Assembly: GCA_964386635.1 (NCBI GenBank)
Contig: CAYLRO010000057.1
Span: 1 to 13,523 of the forward strand
DNA length: 13,523 nt
Direction: 5' to 3'
From: Sabulitectum sp964386635
GTDB lineage: Bacteria; Fermentibacterota; Fermentibacteria; Fermentibacterales; JCC-6
Part shown: positions 1 to 7,150 of the stretch, piece after piece
Position numbering within the stretch: position 1 is the stretch's first letter
Layout: each line of letters opens with the position of its first letter
The notes under the pieces: model-generated
Told to the model about the DNA's origin: nothing
What the model saw: the letters and a program-made list of their open reading frames with translations, nothing else
Databases searched by the model: none
Translations under genes and position numbers: made by a program

Positions 1-2284
1 GAAGTACCATTGCCTGTGTGGAAACGGTTCCTGCAGAGGTTGTAAGGCGTACGAAGTAAACACCGCTTGCGATTTCGCCCGGTGTCCAGCTTACGGAATG
101 GTTACCCGCTCCGATTTCTTCGTTTACAAGTGTTTCAACAGAACGGCCTGCGATGTCGAAGACCTGTACTGATGCGTGACCTGTTACCGGTGTGGAGTAG
201 TTGAAGGCGGCTGTGCCGGTAATAGGGTTCTGTGTTGAAACGAGACCGAGTGTGAATGTCTCCAGGCCTGCTGATGTGTCATCCACGGAAACTGGATAAA
301 CAGCAATCTTGGTGGCAATGGGGCAGTAGTTCTGAAGCCTTGCACCTGTGTAAAGATCACTGATACCAGTGGGTACAGTCACCGAGAAGGTGGCCTGGCC
401 GCTGCCGTTGGTAGTGGCTGTCTCGTAGAATGTAGGAGCCTTTCCACCGATGCCGTCAATACCGTCGGAGAGGGCTACTGTTGCGCCACTCACAGGAGAT
501 CCCATGCTGGTCACAGTCATTGTTATGCTCTGTGCCCCGGGATTAACTATTCCCGGGTTGCAGTTGATTGCGAGAGGCGTGGGATTGGCTACATCGTTGG
601 TGTAGATATCCATTGCAGGGTCACCGAACCAGAGATACATCTTGGCGTTGGTCTCGCCGTATGTGCCCTGATCAGCAATTGCTTCAAGGGTTGCGTAGTT
701 CAGAGCCTCAACAACATTGGTATAGCCCATGTCATAGAGACCTATGAATGTGGATTTCATGTAAACATGATTTGCTTCGGTGTAGGAAGGGTCATTGGCG
801 CCAAGGTTTCCGCTTCCGCCGTGCTCTGCCCAGGCAAAACTCTCGGCAAGGCATTCAGTGGAGGTACTCTGATATTCACCGCAAAGGCATGCATATGTGA
901 ATACGGGTGGAAGGAATGTGTTGGTGAGAGCTGTGATGTTGCTCTTGTTCCAACCCGGGCTCCATGCCCAGTAAGTAACGTCTCCGTGGCCTCTGTAAGC
1001 TACAGTGCCGATACCGTTGTTAAACCAGTCAGAAACCATCTGAGCTGTTCCGCCTTCAGGGGGATAAACCTTGTAAAAGGTCATGTCAATATCGTAGTCG
1101 TAGGCAGCAGTCTCGTTGCAGCAAGCCGTGTACTTGTCGGGATAATTCTGCTCATGTGCTGCAAGAACTGCAGTGCTGGGAATGACACCAGTGGTGTTGT
1201 TGTCGGTGAAGGAGTACTGGTAGTAACCGTCGATGATCTTTGAAACCTGAAGCTCGATCTGTGCAGCGTCACCGGTAAGGCGGCCTACAGCGATTTCAGG
1301 AACAAGGTCTGTTCCCACAAGGCATGCGTAGTAGTAGTCTCCGTAAAATGAGCCGTAGTTGTAACTGGGAAGAGCGGCATGGTCGCCGGCGATAAGAGCG
1401 AATCTTGTTGAGCTTGTGTCGAAATGGTCAGTTATGGCTGCCTTGATGAGGCCGGAAGATGTGCCGCTTGCAAGGGTTTCCACAGCGGTTTCGTATCCGA
1501 TGCCCTGGTAGAATTCAACAAGGGGCATGATGGCATCAAGGTTGGCAGCGGTTGTAATGAATACATAATCAGCTGCATCAGCGTCTACAGGGGCAGATGC
1601 AGAAGCATCAACCATGCTGTAGTTAATCAGGGTGCTGGAGGCTGCATTCTGCACAAACTCGTTTGAGGAGTAAGCCAGCGCATTGGCGGAGCCTTCAAAA
1701 TCGATTCTGACCCTGATGGTTCTTGCAGCCTGAAGCTCGCCTGTGGCAGGGTTGTATCTGAAGGGATTGAAGAGAAGTCTGTCGGTGTTGATACCGCCCC
1801 AGACAGCAGGATTGTTTGCTTCTGCCCAGTTGCCCGGGGAGAAACTGTTTGCACCATAGACAACGTCATCCTGGCGGAAGGGGTAGGGATTGTGAGGCAT
1901 GTCGATTTCAGCAGTCTGAGCTGGAACAAGATTTATTCCAGAGTATGATGTGAAACTGACATCCTGAACGGTAACAACAGCTTCGCTGCCGAAGGGAAGA
2001 GCGAACATCTCTGTAACGGCAGGAACTTCCGGAAGCCCTACGTTTGTGTGCGAGCTGAACCCGGGAAGCTCGATGCTGTCCCATGTTGTGCCGCCTGCGG
2101 TTGTTTTGCCGAGCCAGAAACCAGGAACTGTTATGTCAACTACAATATGGCCTTCATTTGACTCAAGCAGATTTACAGTGCATACGTCTCCAGGCTGGCC
2201 GCCAAAGGACTGCCAGTCGAAGTTTCCGTGCAAAGCGAATGCTGCAGTGGCCAGAAGTGCGGCCAGAAGAAATGGATTCCTCAT
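1..2284 (-). CDS. Secreted gingipain-type cysteine peptidase (family C25) with C-terminal sorting-like domain, 3' end cut by window
   Basis: The frame is open from the ATG at 2284-2282 to the window edge (761 codons) with no stop. AGGAG lies 10 nt upstream. Residues 1-17 form a signal peptide (LLAALLATAAFA core). Residues about 20-235 resemble the C25 propeptide. The catalytic region starts near residue 240 (YVFITT) and includes the family signature PEIAVGRL (329-336). Catalytic His433 lies in YRGHGD and catalytic Cys466 in FTYACLCGEY. Their 33-residue spacing matches RgpB His211/Cys244 as I remember it. The catalytic region ends near GDPAMDIY (554-561). An Ig-like domain follows (about 565-670). 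Residues 674-761 form a FlgD-Ig/T9SS type A-like domain (VQVFDIAGR, SGVYFVRL). The last visible residues, QAMVL, are typical of the final strand, so probably only a few residues are missing. It is likely an exported protease processed from a zymogen. Export by a type IX system is inference, and the substrate is unknown. Confidence 0.93.
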   Translation of the reverse strand, partial: MRNPFLLAALLATAAFALHGNFDWQSFGGQPGDVCTVNLLESNEGHIVVDITVPGFWLGKTTAGGTTWDSIELPGFSSHTNVGLPEVPAVTEMFALPFGSEAVVTVQDVSFTSYSGINLVPAQTAEIDMPHNPYPFRQDDVVYGANSFSPGNWAEANNPAVWGGINTDRLLFNPFRYNPATGELQAARTIRVRIDFEGSANALAYSSNEFVQNAASSTLINYSMVDASASAPVDADAADYVFITTAANLDAIMPLVEFYQGIGYETAVETLASGTSSGLIKAAITDHFDTSSTRFALIAGDHAALPSYNYGSFYGDYYYACLVGTDLVPEIAVGRLTGDAAQIELQVSKIIDGYYQYSFTDNNTTGVIPSTAVLAAHEQNYPDKYTACCNETAAYDYDIDMTFYKVYPPEGGTAQMVSDWFNNGIGTVAYRGHGDVTYWAWSPGWNKSNITALTNTFLPPVFTYACLCGEYQSTSTECLAESFAWAEHGGSGNLGANDPSYTEANHVYMKSTFIGLYDMGYTNVVEALNYATLEAIADQGTYGETNAKMYLWFGDPAMDIYTNDVANPTPLAINCNPGIVNPGAQSITMTVTSMGSPVSGATVALSDGIDGIGGKAPTFYETATTNGSGQATFSVTVPTGISDLYTGARLQNYCPIATKIAVYPVSVDDTSAGLETFTLGLVSTQNPITGTAAFNYSTPVTGHASVQVFDIAGRSVETLVNEEIGAGNHSVSWTPGEIASGVYFVRLTTSAGTVSTQAMVL

Positions 2285-2348
2285 ACTGGAAAAACTCCTC
2301 TCGAATATGGTGTGTGGGGAAATAATCTTCTCTAAAATACTCGCCACT

Positions 2349-2377
2349 ATAATCATCCCTCTTTCAACGCAAGTCAA
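2349..2377 (-). promoter_or_regulatory. Candidate promoter for the C25 peptidase gene
   Basis: Read on the minus strand, TTGACT (2377-2372, 5 of 6 to the -35 consensus) is followed after 17 bp by GATTAT (2354-2349, 4 of 6 to the -10 consensus). TATAGT just downstream (2351-2346) is an alternative -10 but would need a 20-bp spacer. Assignment is by consensus match and position between two divergent genes only. Confidence 0.4.
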
Positions 2378-2386
2378 TACGGAGAG

Positions 2387-2415
2387 TTGACCTTGAAAGA
2401 ACGGAATTGAATAAT
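2387..2415 (+). promoter_or_regulatory. Sigma70-type promoter for the 2440 barrel gene
   Basis: TTGACC (2387-2392, 5 of 6) is separated by exactly 17 bp from AATAAT (2410-2415, 5 of 6). The predicted transcript would start near 2422 and have a leader of about 18 nt before the start codon at 2440. This is one of the best promoter matches in the window. It lies about 10 bp from the -35 of the divergent peptidase promoter, so the two could compete for polymerase. Confidence 0.65.
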
Positions 2416-2439
2416 CCTATCTGAATAACGAAAGGAGAA

Positions 2440-3144
2440 ATGAAAGTGAAAACAGTGTTTATAATCGCTCTTGTTCTGGCAGTTTCTGCGCTGGCAGGTC
2501 CCAAAATAGGAGGCAGGGTCGGTTACACCACAGCAGAGGACCCCTTCAGCGGGCTCAGTACCGACGGTGCAATTTTCGGAGGACAGATAACATTTCCCAT
2601 GCTGCCGATGCTGGGCCTGGAGGTCAGCGGAACCTATACCAGTACTGAATCAGATGTTTCCATGGAAGATTTCGTTGCCAATTATGTTGAGGACGAATAC
2701 GGTTACAACTACAATGGAGACATAGACGATCTGACTGCATATCTTGAGGATGATTTAGGCTGGGAGGTTCCCGGAACGGGAGATATGCTTGCCGATTACA
2801 CTGCAACCTATCACAACCTGGGTCTAGCAGGAATCCTCAGAGCAGACATTCCCATGGGAGTTTCTCCTCTTAGCCCTTACGTTGGCGGCGGAGCAGGAGT
2901 TCATTTTGTTGTAAGTGATGCCGATGCCATGCTGGCACTTATACAGCAGCAGACAACCGGCGAGCAGGCCATAGATCCATACGATCACATCTTTCCTTCA
3001 ATAGAGGGCGTGGTGGGGCTGACCTTCCAGCCCATGGGAGCGCCTGTTTCCATGTTCGGTGAAGTAAGGCTTTCAAAGCCCTTCGGTGATGATGCCGGTG
3101 ATGCTATCGTTACATATTTCGGTGGAGCCAACCTGGGCTTTTAG
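2440..3144 (+). CDS. Exported small outer-membrane beta-barrel-like protein
   Basis: The product has 234 residues and a clear signal peptide (residues 1-19, ending SALAG). The mature part has alternating hydrophobic/polar strands with Gly and aromatic residues: IGGRVGYTT near the start, an LGLEVSG-type strand, PLSPYVGGGAGVHF in the middle and FGGANLGF at the end. A terminal Phe is typical of the outer-membrane assembly signal. Residues about 70-125 are acidic and Tyr-rich, perhaps a surface loop. It resembles the opacity/OmpA-barrel class by pattern, but no specific family or ligand is evident. AGGAG (2433-2437) is only 2 nt from the ATG, so a GTG at 2446, 8 nt from AGGAG and two codons in, is a plausible alternative start; the signal peptide survives either way. 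It has its own promoter and a terminator just after the stop, so it is probably monocistronic. Confidence 0.85.
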   Translation: MKVKTVFIIALVLAVSALAGPKIGGRVGYTTAEDPFSGLSTDGAIFGGQITFPMLPMLGLEVSGTYTSTESDVSMEDFVANYVEDEYGYNYNGDIDDLTAYLEDDLGWEVPGTGDMLADYTATYHNLGLAGILRADIPMGVSPLSPYVGGGAGVHFVVSDADAMLALIQQQTTGEQAIDPYDHIFPSIEGVVGLTFQPMGAPVSMFGEVRLSKPFGDDAGDAIVTYFGGANLGF

Positions 3145-3154
3145 CGGAGAACAG

Positions 3155-3955
3155 TTACCTGGAAAGCGCCTCCTGAGCGGGGCGCTTTTCTATTATTCTT
3201 CTGAATTCATCCCAGATTCCAGGTGCGCTGCACTGAACTCCTCTTGACCGGATTGACCATTTCTTTTCTCTGAAACCTGTGACAGTGCCTCCTGCTTCCC
3301 TGACCAGAAGAACTCCAGCGGTCATGTCCCAGGGGTGCAGGCTTTCTTCCCAGAACCCACCCAGTCTTCCCGCAGCGGTGTAAGCAAGATCCAGTGCTGC
3401 CGATCCGCACCTGCGCATACCCCGGACTTTACCCAGAAAGTTCTTCAGAACATCCAGGTCGAAAGTGAGGTCATCTTCTGTTCTGGTATAAGGGAATCCT
3501 GTTGCAAGAATCACATCCGACAGTTTGTCCGCCGGTGAAACAGAGATGCTTCTGCCGTTGAGCCATGCTCCCCCGCCTCGCATTGCGGTGAAGGTCTCAT
3601 CTCTTACAGGATCATGGATGCAGCCCAGAACAGGGCCGTTTTCATCAACAAGAGCAATGGAAACACAATAGAAAGGAATTCCTGAGGCGTAATTGTTGGT
3701 TCCATCAAGAGGATCAACTATCCACATGGGCGGGGAGGGGAAATTGCCGTCCCAACTTTCCTCGCCTATAAAAGAAGAGCCGGGCAGAAGAGCCGTAAGC
3801 TCCCGCTTCAGGTATTTCTCTGCTTCCAGGTCAGCTTCGGTGACGTATTCCATCCCGGCTTTGCTGCCCACAGAAAAGCCCCTGTCAGTGAAATCATTGA
3901 GAAGATTACCTGTAGAGAAAGCTATTTGGATAACACTATCGGTAAATCCCTGCAT
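3155..3955 (-). CDS. Inositol monophosphatase family phosphatase (SuhB-like)
   Basis: This 266-residue protein has the usual length of the Mg-dependent, lithium-sensitive phosphatase family. The metal-site motifs are intact: GEES with Glu65, the DPLDGT motif with Asp81 and Asp84 (81-86), and WDMTAG with Asp210 (209-214). The GGGAWLNG element (127-134) also fits the family. The likely reaction is hydrolysis of a phosphate monoester such as inositol-1-phosphate. Relatives also act on 3'-phosphoadenosine 5'-phosphate, fructose-1,6-bisphosphate or histidinol phosphate, and the sequence alone does not decide the substrate. There is no signal peptide, so it is cytoplasmic. GGGAG lies 6 nt before the ATG. 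The gene stands alone, converging on the barrel gene with a 10-bp gap between stops and diverging from the channel gene across 65 bp. Confidence 0.93.
   Translation of the reverse strand: MQGFTDSVIQIAFSTGNLLNDFTDRGFSVGSKAGMEYVTEADLEAEKYLKRELTALLPGSSFIGEESWDGNFPSPPMWIVDPLDGTNNYASGIPFYCVSIALVDENGPVLGCIHDPVRDETFTAMRGGGAWLNGRSISVSPADKLSDVILATGFPYTRTEDDLTFDLDVLKNFLGKVRGMRRCGSAALDLAYTAAGRLGGFWEESLHPWDMTAGVLLVREAGGTVTGFREKKWSIRSRGVQCSAPGIWDEFRRIIEKRPAQEALSR
3163..3195 (+). terminator. Rho-independent terminator of the barrel gene
   Basis: AAAGCGCC (3163-3170) and GGCGCTTT (3181-3188) form a perfect 8-bp stem with a 10-nt loop, followed by a U-rich stretch (ttctattattctt). It begins 18 nt after the stop at 3144. 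It sits inside the last codons of the convergent phosphatase gene, whose stop codon is at 3155-3157. On the opposite strand the 3' tail is not U-rich, so it is oriented for the plus-strand gene. Confidence 0.75.
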
Positions 3956-4020
3956 CAGACACTCCCTTTTCCCTTTACTGATCAGGGAATTATATCAAGG
4001 GATGCTCTGAAGGAGGGAAT
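3956..4020. promoter_or_regulatory. Divergent promoter region between phosphatase and channel operon
   Basis: These 65 bp separate two divergent genes, so the promoters for both must lie here or overlap the genes. The minus-strand promoter is clear. For the plus strand I see only weak -10 candidates (TATATC at 3991-3996, AATTAT at 3988-3993) without a convincing -35. An 8-bp perfect palindrome CTGATCAG (3978-3985) lies close to the predicted phosphatase start site and could be an operator, although palindromes this short also occur by chance. AGGAGGGA (4011-4018) is the ribosome-binding site of the channel gene. Confidence 0.4.
3989..3997 (-). promoter_or_regulatory. Extended -10 promoter for the phosphatase gene
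   Basis: On the minus strand the sequence TGATATAAT (3997-3989) is a perfect extended -10 element (TG, one base, TATAAT). No good -35 is present, as is normal for extended -10 promoters. Transcription would start near 3982, about 27 nt before the ATG at 3955. Confidence 0.6.
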
Positions 4021-5868
4021 ATGACACTGAGGAATTTCGGGAAAAGACTGCAGTATTTCATTAACGACCTGCTCATTCGCAATCCTCTCTGGCAGATTCT
4101 CTTCCTTATTGCGGTTTCATTCCTGGTTATCCTTGCAGGAGCATCACTGATAAAGGGGCACGCCACTGATGATTCCACTGAAACAAGCTTCTGGTGGTCG
4201 TTCACAAGGCTTCTTGATCAGGGCACTTTCATTGAAGATCACTACGATAAGCACATAGCAGTGGTAGGTGTTCTTGTTACCCTCTCCGGAATAATGATTC
4301 TCTCTCTTCTGATAGGTGTTCTCTCTTCAAAGATCAACGAGCGGCTGGACTCTCTGAAAAGAGGCAGATCACCCATTGTTGAAAAAGGACACTTCATCGT
4401 GTGCGGCAACGGGGACAGACTTTACGAGGTAACACGGGAACTGATCGAAGCCCGGAGGGATGAGGGGCTGTTTTCCAGAAAGAGCCTTGTGATGTTTTCG
4501 GCAAGCTCCAGAGAGGAAATGGAAGAAGTGCTAGCACAGAGAACTGGCAGGAAATCCGTTTCCGAGGTGATCTGCCGGTCCGGGGAAGTCACGGATATTG
4601 ATTCGCTGAGGCTTGTGGGTTTTGACAGGTGCAGCGGTTTTGTGATCATAGGAGACGATGATCACTCTGTGATGAAAACACTCATTGCAGTGAGTTCTCT
4701 CTGTGAGGAAAATGATCCTGTTGCAGTATGTGAAATAAGGAATCGTACAATGGGCAGCGTTGCAGAAATGGCGCACAAATCGGTTCACTGGGTTCCTGTT
4801 CGGGAAGTTGTGATGAGGCTTGTTGTTCAGGTTTGCCGCCAGCCGGGATTGAGTGCGGTCTACAAAGAACTGTTGAGTTTTGAAGGCAACGAGTTTTACC
4901 TGAGAGACTGTCCCCGGGCACAAGGACTCTCGCTGGGAGAGATAGGCCTCAGGCAGTCTCACGGCGTTGTCTGCGGAATACAGAAAGAGGGGAAGGTGTA
5001 TTTGAATCCCCCTCTGGAAACGGTTTTTGAACAGAATGACAGGCTCCTGATACTGTCTGAGAACTCAGGAAAATTTCACCTGAAAGCTGAACCGAGAGAT
5101 GAAGGCAGAAAGATAGCTGGAGAAAAGGAACCCTGCGGGAAGCTTTTCAAGATGCTGATTTTCTCCGGACAAAGCACAAAGTTCACCCTGATGCTCAGGC
5201 TTCTTGACGAGTACTCACTGAACGGGGCTGAAATAATGGTTGCCGGGTCACTCCCGGAAGAGGAAGGCAGGAAGTACACCAGCAGGTTGGAATGCCATAA
5301 CTGTACAGTGAATTACACCAGAATGAACAGGACTGAGCCTGAAGAAGTAATCGCCCTGAACCCGGAATACTATGACAGTATCATGGTTGTTTCCGGCAAA
5401 GAACCGGGAAAAACTGATGAGAAGGCTGATTCCGAGTGCATCGTTACCCTGCTCATTTTAAAGAGCATCAGAGAAAGGGAGGGCACCGGCTGGAACGGAA
5501 CCGTTGTGGCAGAGATAAGGAACCCGAGAAACAGAAGGCTCGCATCTGCAGCTGAGATTGACGATTTTGTTATCAGTAATGAGGTGTGCAGCATGATGAT
5601 GGCACAACTTGTGAAACAGAAGGAGCTTGGGCAGGTCTTTGAAGAAATATTCGACCCGTCCGGGTGTGAAATACAGCTTCGTTGTGCCTCAGGGTACAGT
5701 CACGGTACATTTCATGAGCTTGAGATGCAGGGAAGATCCAGGCGGGAAGTTGTTCTGGGTTGGTTGATCGGAACCGGTTCCGATGCTGTGGTTACATTAA
5801 ATCCGTCCAGAGATGAGGAAATGCCGGAAAACAGGGACTGCAGAGTTATAGCCATTGCTGAAAGGTAG
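4021..5868 (+). CDS. CASTOR/POLLUX-type ion channel with two cytoplasmic Rossmann (RCK/TrkA-N-like) units
   Basis: The protein has 615 residues. Two membrane helices (about 23-44 and 78-101) flank a short pore-like stretch, WWSFTRLLDQGTF (58-70). This resembles the LxDPG-type segment of CASTOR/POLLUX channels rather than the GYG filter of classical potassium channels. The first Rossmann unit starts at HFIVCGNGDRL (124 on), with VTDIDSLRLVGFDRCSGFVIIGDDD as its later strands. A region at about 290-345 resembles the TrkA-C-like part. A second Rossmann-like unit starts near residue 376 (LIFSGQST) and ends with the family-like VVAEIRNPRNRRL and QLVKQKELGQVFEEI stretches. Bacterial members are putative cation channels gated by cytoplasmic ligands; plant members act in nuclear calcium signalling. 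Ion selectivity and ligand here are unknown. A strong SD precedes the ATG. It is first in an operon with two envelope proteins. Confidence 0.85.
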   Translation: MTLRNFGKRLQYFINDLLIRNPLWQILFLIAVSFLVILAGASLIKGHATDDSTETSFWWSFTRLLDQGTFIEDHYDKHIAVVGVLVTLSGIMILSLLIGVLSSKINERLDSLKRGRSPIVEKGHFIVCGNGDRLYEVTRELIEARRDEGLFSRKSLVMFSASSREEMEEVLAQRTGRKSVSEVICRSGEVTDIDSLRLVGFDRCSGFVIIGDDDHSVMKTLIAVSSLCEENDPVAVCEIRNRTMGSVAEMAHKSVHWVPVREVVMRLVVQVCRQPGLSAVYKELLSFEGNEFYLRDCPRAQGLSLGEIGLRQSHGVVCGIQKEGKVYLNPPLETVFEQNDRLLILSENSGKFHLKAEPRDEGRKIAGEKEPCGKLFKMLIFSGQSTKFTLMLRLLDEYSLNGAEIMVAGSLPEEEGRKYTSRLECHNCTVNYTRMNRTEPEEVIALNPEYYDSIMVVSGKEPGKTDEKADSECIVTLLILKSIREREGTGWNGTVVAEIRNPRNRRLASAAEIDDFVISNEVCSMMMAQLVKQKELGQVFEEIFDPSGCEIQLRCASGYSHGTFHELEMQGRSRREVVLGWLIGTGSDAVVTLNPSRDEEMPENRDCRVIAIAER

Positions 5869-5872
5869 AGAG

Positions 5873-6595
5873 ATGAAGGGTTCCGGATTCATAGGTACAC
5901 TGGGGCTGGTGACAGGCGTTCTGTTCATTCTGCTGGGGATTGTGTTCCTGGTGGCAGGCCCTTTGATAACAAATCCACTGGATTCAATGCTGGACAGTTC
6001 TGCCAGGGGGCTGAGAACTTCAGGAGAAGCTATCAGCAGTGTTACCAGCGGGGTTTCCAATTCTTCAGGAATGATCGAGGATGTCAGGGTTTCTCTGGAA
6101 ACCAGTTCAGAGGCCCTTACGGGAACAGGAGATGTTATACAGCAGACAGTGGAAATTCTGGAGGAGACCCGGATTATTATACCGGCGCTTGCAAATGACA
6201 TGTCTTCAATGCCTCCCATGGTGAGGAACCTCATGCCGGGAAATCACTTCAATGAGATTGCCGAAAGAACGGAAACCGTAGCTGTCAAGCTGGGGCTTCT
6301 CAACACTCAGCTTGAGAGTCTGTCCGGAGACGTGCTGTCTACCTCAGAAGCTGTATCAGGGGTTGCTTTGTCAGTTGAAACATTGAAGGACGACCTTCTC
6401 TCTGCAGAGGGATCATTCAGCGAGGCAGCTGAAAAGATGGAAGAGACTGCTGACTTTCTTGAGAAGAGTTCGTTTGCAGGGACAGTTGCAGTTCTTTTCA
6501 TGGGGATAGGTATTCTTATGCTTCTTACCGGTCTGTATCAGGTTTCTTCAGCCGTTACGATCAGCAGGTTGATGAAGAAACTGGGAAATCAATGA
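5873..6595 (+). CDS. Unrecognised membrane protein with two helices and a long helical extracytoplasmic domain
   Basis: I chose the ATG at 5873. It has AAAGG 7 nt upstream and begins 4 nt after the channel stop. An in-frame TTG at 5855 would add six residues inside the channel gene and lacks an SD. The 240-residue product has a membrane helix at 6-29, a second at about 202-224, and a short basic tail (RLMKKL), suggesting both ends are cytoplasmic. The roughly 170 residues between are rich in Ser, Thr, Glu and Leu with regular hydrophobic spacing, and look like coiled-coil helices. They form two comparable halves (about 40-105 and 130-200) around a Pro/Met-rich centre (MSSMPPMVRNLMPG). I do not recognise a family. 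Order and spacing suggest it works with the channel, for instance as an extracytoplasmic accessory or sensor, but that is inference only. Confidence 0.8.
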   Translation: MKGSGFIGTLGLVTGVLFILLGIVFLVAGPLITNPLDSMLDSSARGLRTSGEAISSVTSGVSNSSGMIEDVRVSLETSSEALTGTGDVIQQTVEILEETRIIIPALANDMSSMPPMVRNLMPGNHFNEIAERTETVAVKLGLLNTQLESLSGDVLSTSEAVSGVALSVETLKDDLLSAEGSFSEAAEKMEETADFLEKSSFAGTVAVLFMGIGILMLLTGLYQVSSAVTISRLMKKLGNQ

Positions 6596-7095
6596 GGTCG
6601 GTTACTCTTATGTTCATGCTTGTTCCTCTCTGCTTTGCAGGATCGTTCAAGCTTTTTTCAGACACTTTCAGCCTTGATGTTGGCACATACCGCTACATCA
6701 ATTTCCGTGTTACACCTGATCAGGCTGAAAATGCAGGAATAGCCGGAAACTTCTTTACCATTCCTGAAGAGACGCCTGTAGAGATGATACTCCTTACAGA
6801 GTACAACTACCTGGGGGGATGGCAGAACCGGGAAGACATTGACACCCTGGCATATTTCAGAGGAACATCGGATTCACTGTACATGCCAATTCCGGATTTC
6901 GGAGACTTTGTTCTTGTTGTGAGCAACAGAGGTAATTACTGCCCTGTTGAGCTGTCTGCTGATTTCAGAATAGTGTTCACCGGATCAGGGATAACTTATG
7001 ATTCTCTGTCGACAGGGATGTCTGTGCTGGTTACGCTACTTGCAGCAGGGCTGGTTGTTGCAGCGATAATTCTCACAGTTAAAAAACTGAATTGA
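6592..7095 (+). CDS. Unrecognised exported beta-rich protein with C-terminal membrane anchor
   Basis: The start codon overlaps the previous stop (ATGA at 6592-6595), indicating translational coupling. The 167-residue product has a signal peptide (1-16, ending CFAG), a domain of about 120 residues and one membrane helix near the end (143-163) followed by KKLN, so the domain faces the periplasm. The domain looks beta-rich: VGTYRYINFRV, VEMILLTEYNYL and PDFGDFVLVVSNRG, followed by a final strand ending FRIVF. The pattern of signal peptide, single beta-sandwich and C-terminal anchor is reminiscent of GOLD/emp24-like architecture. That is an architectural likeness only, with no family assignment. 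It is the last gene of the channel operon; no hairpin terminator is visible before the next promoter. Confidence 0.78.
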   Translation: MRSVTLMFMLVPLCFAGSFKLFSDTFSLDVGTYRYINFRVTPDQAENAGIAGNFFTIPEETPVEMILLTEYNYLGGWQNREDIDTLAYFRGTSDSLYMPIPDFGDFVLVVSNRGNYCPVELSADFRIVFTGSGITYDSLSTGMSVLVTLLAAGLVVAAIILTVKKLN

Positions 7096-7121
7096 TCAGA
7101 CTCTTTTCTATTTACTATATT
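7092..7121 (+). promoter_or_regulatory. Promoter of the iron-sulfur operon
   Basis: TTGATC (7092-7097) and TATATT (7116-7121, 5 of 6) are spaced by 18 bp. The -35 overlaps the stop codon of the preceding gene (7093-7095). Transcription would start near 7128, giving a leader of about 23 nt that contains AAGGAG (7141-7146) 4 nt before the ATG. Confidence 0.55.
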
Positions 7122-7137
7122 TCATAGCGGAAATATA
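7116..7137. promoter_or_regulatory. Inverted-repeat operator candidate over the -10 element
   Basis: TATATTTC (7116-7123) and GAAATATA (7130-7137) form a perfect 8-bp inverted repeat with a 6-bp spacer (atagcg). The left arm contains the -10 hexamer and the right arm lies at or just after the expected start of transcription. Rrf2-family proteins are dimers that bind such palindromes and commonly repress their own operon, and an Rrf2-family gene follows immediately. It is too AT-rich to be a good terminator. It does not match the E. coli IscR type 1 consensus closely. Confidence 0.55.
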
Positions 7138-7150
7138 AGAAAGGAGCCTC

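Noticed and set aside
767..1243. Plus-strand open frame of 158 codons opposite the C25 peptidase
   Set aside because: It is antisense to the catalytic core of a clearly recognisable peptidase, its product has no family features, and there is no convincing ribosome-binding site.
2046..2390. Plus-strand open frame of 114 codons across the peptidase start and promoter region
   Set aside because: It runs through the signal peptide coding region and both divergent promoters, and its product is not protein-like.
3693..4010. Plus-strand open frame opposite the phosphatase 5' half
   Set aside because: It is antisense to the conserved DPLDGT metal-site coding region and spans the divergent promoter region.
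5855..5872. TTG start extending the two-helix protein by six residues
   Set aside because: No Shine-Dalgarno precedes it, whereas ATG 5873 has AAAGG at a 7-nt distance and follows the channel stop.
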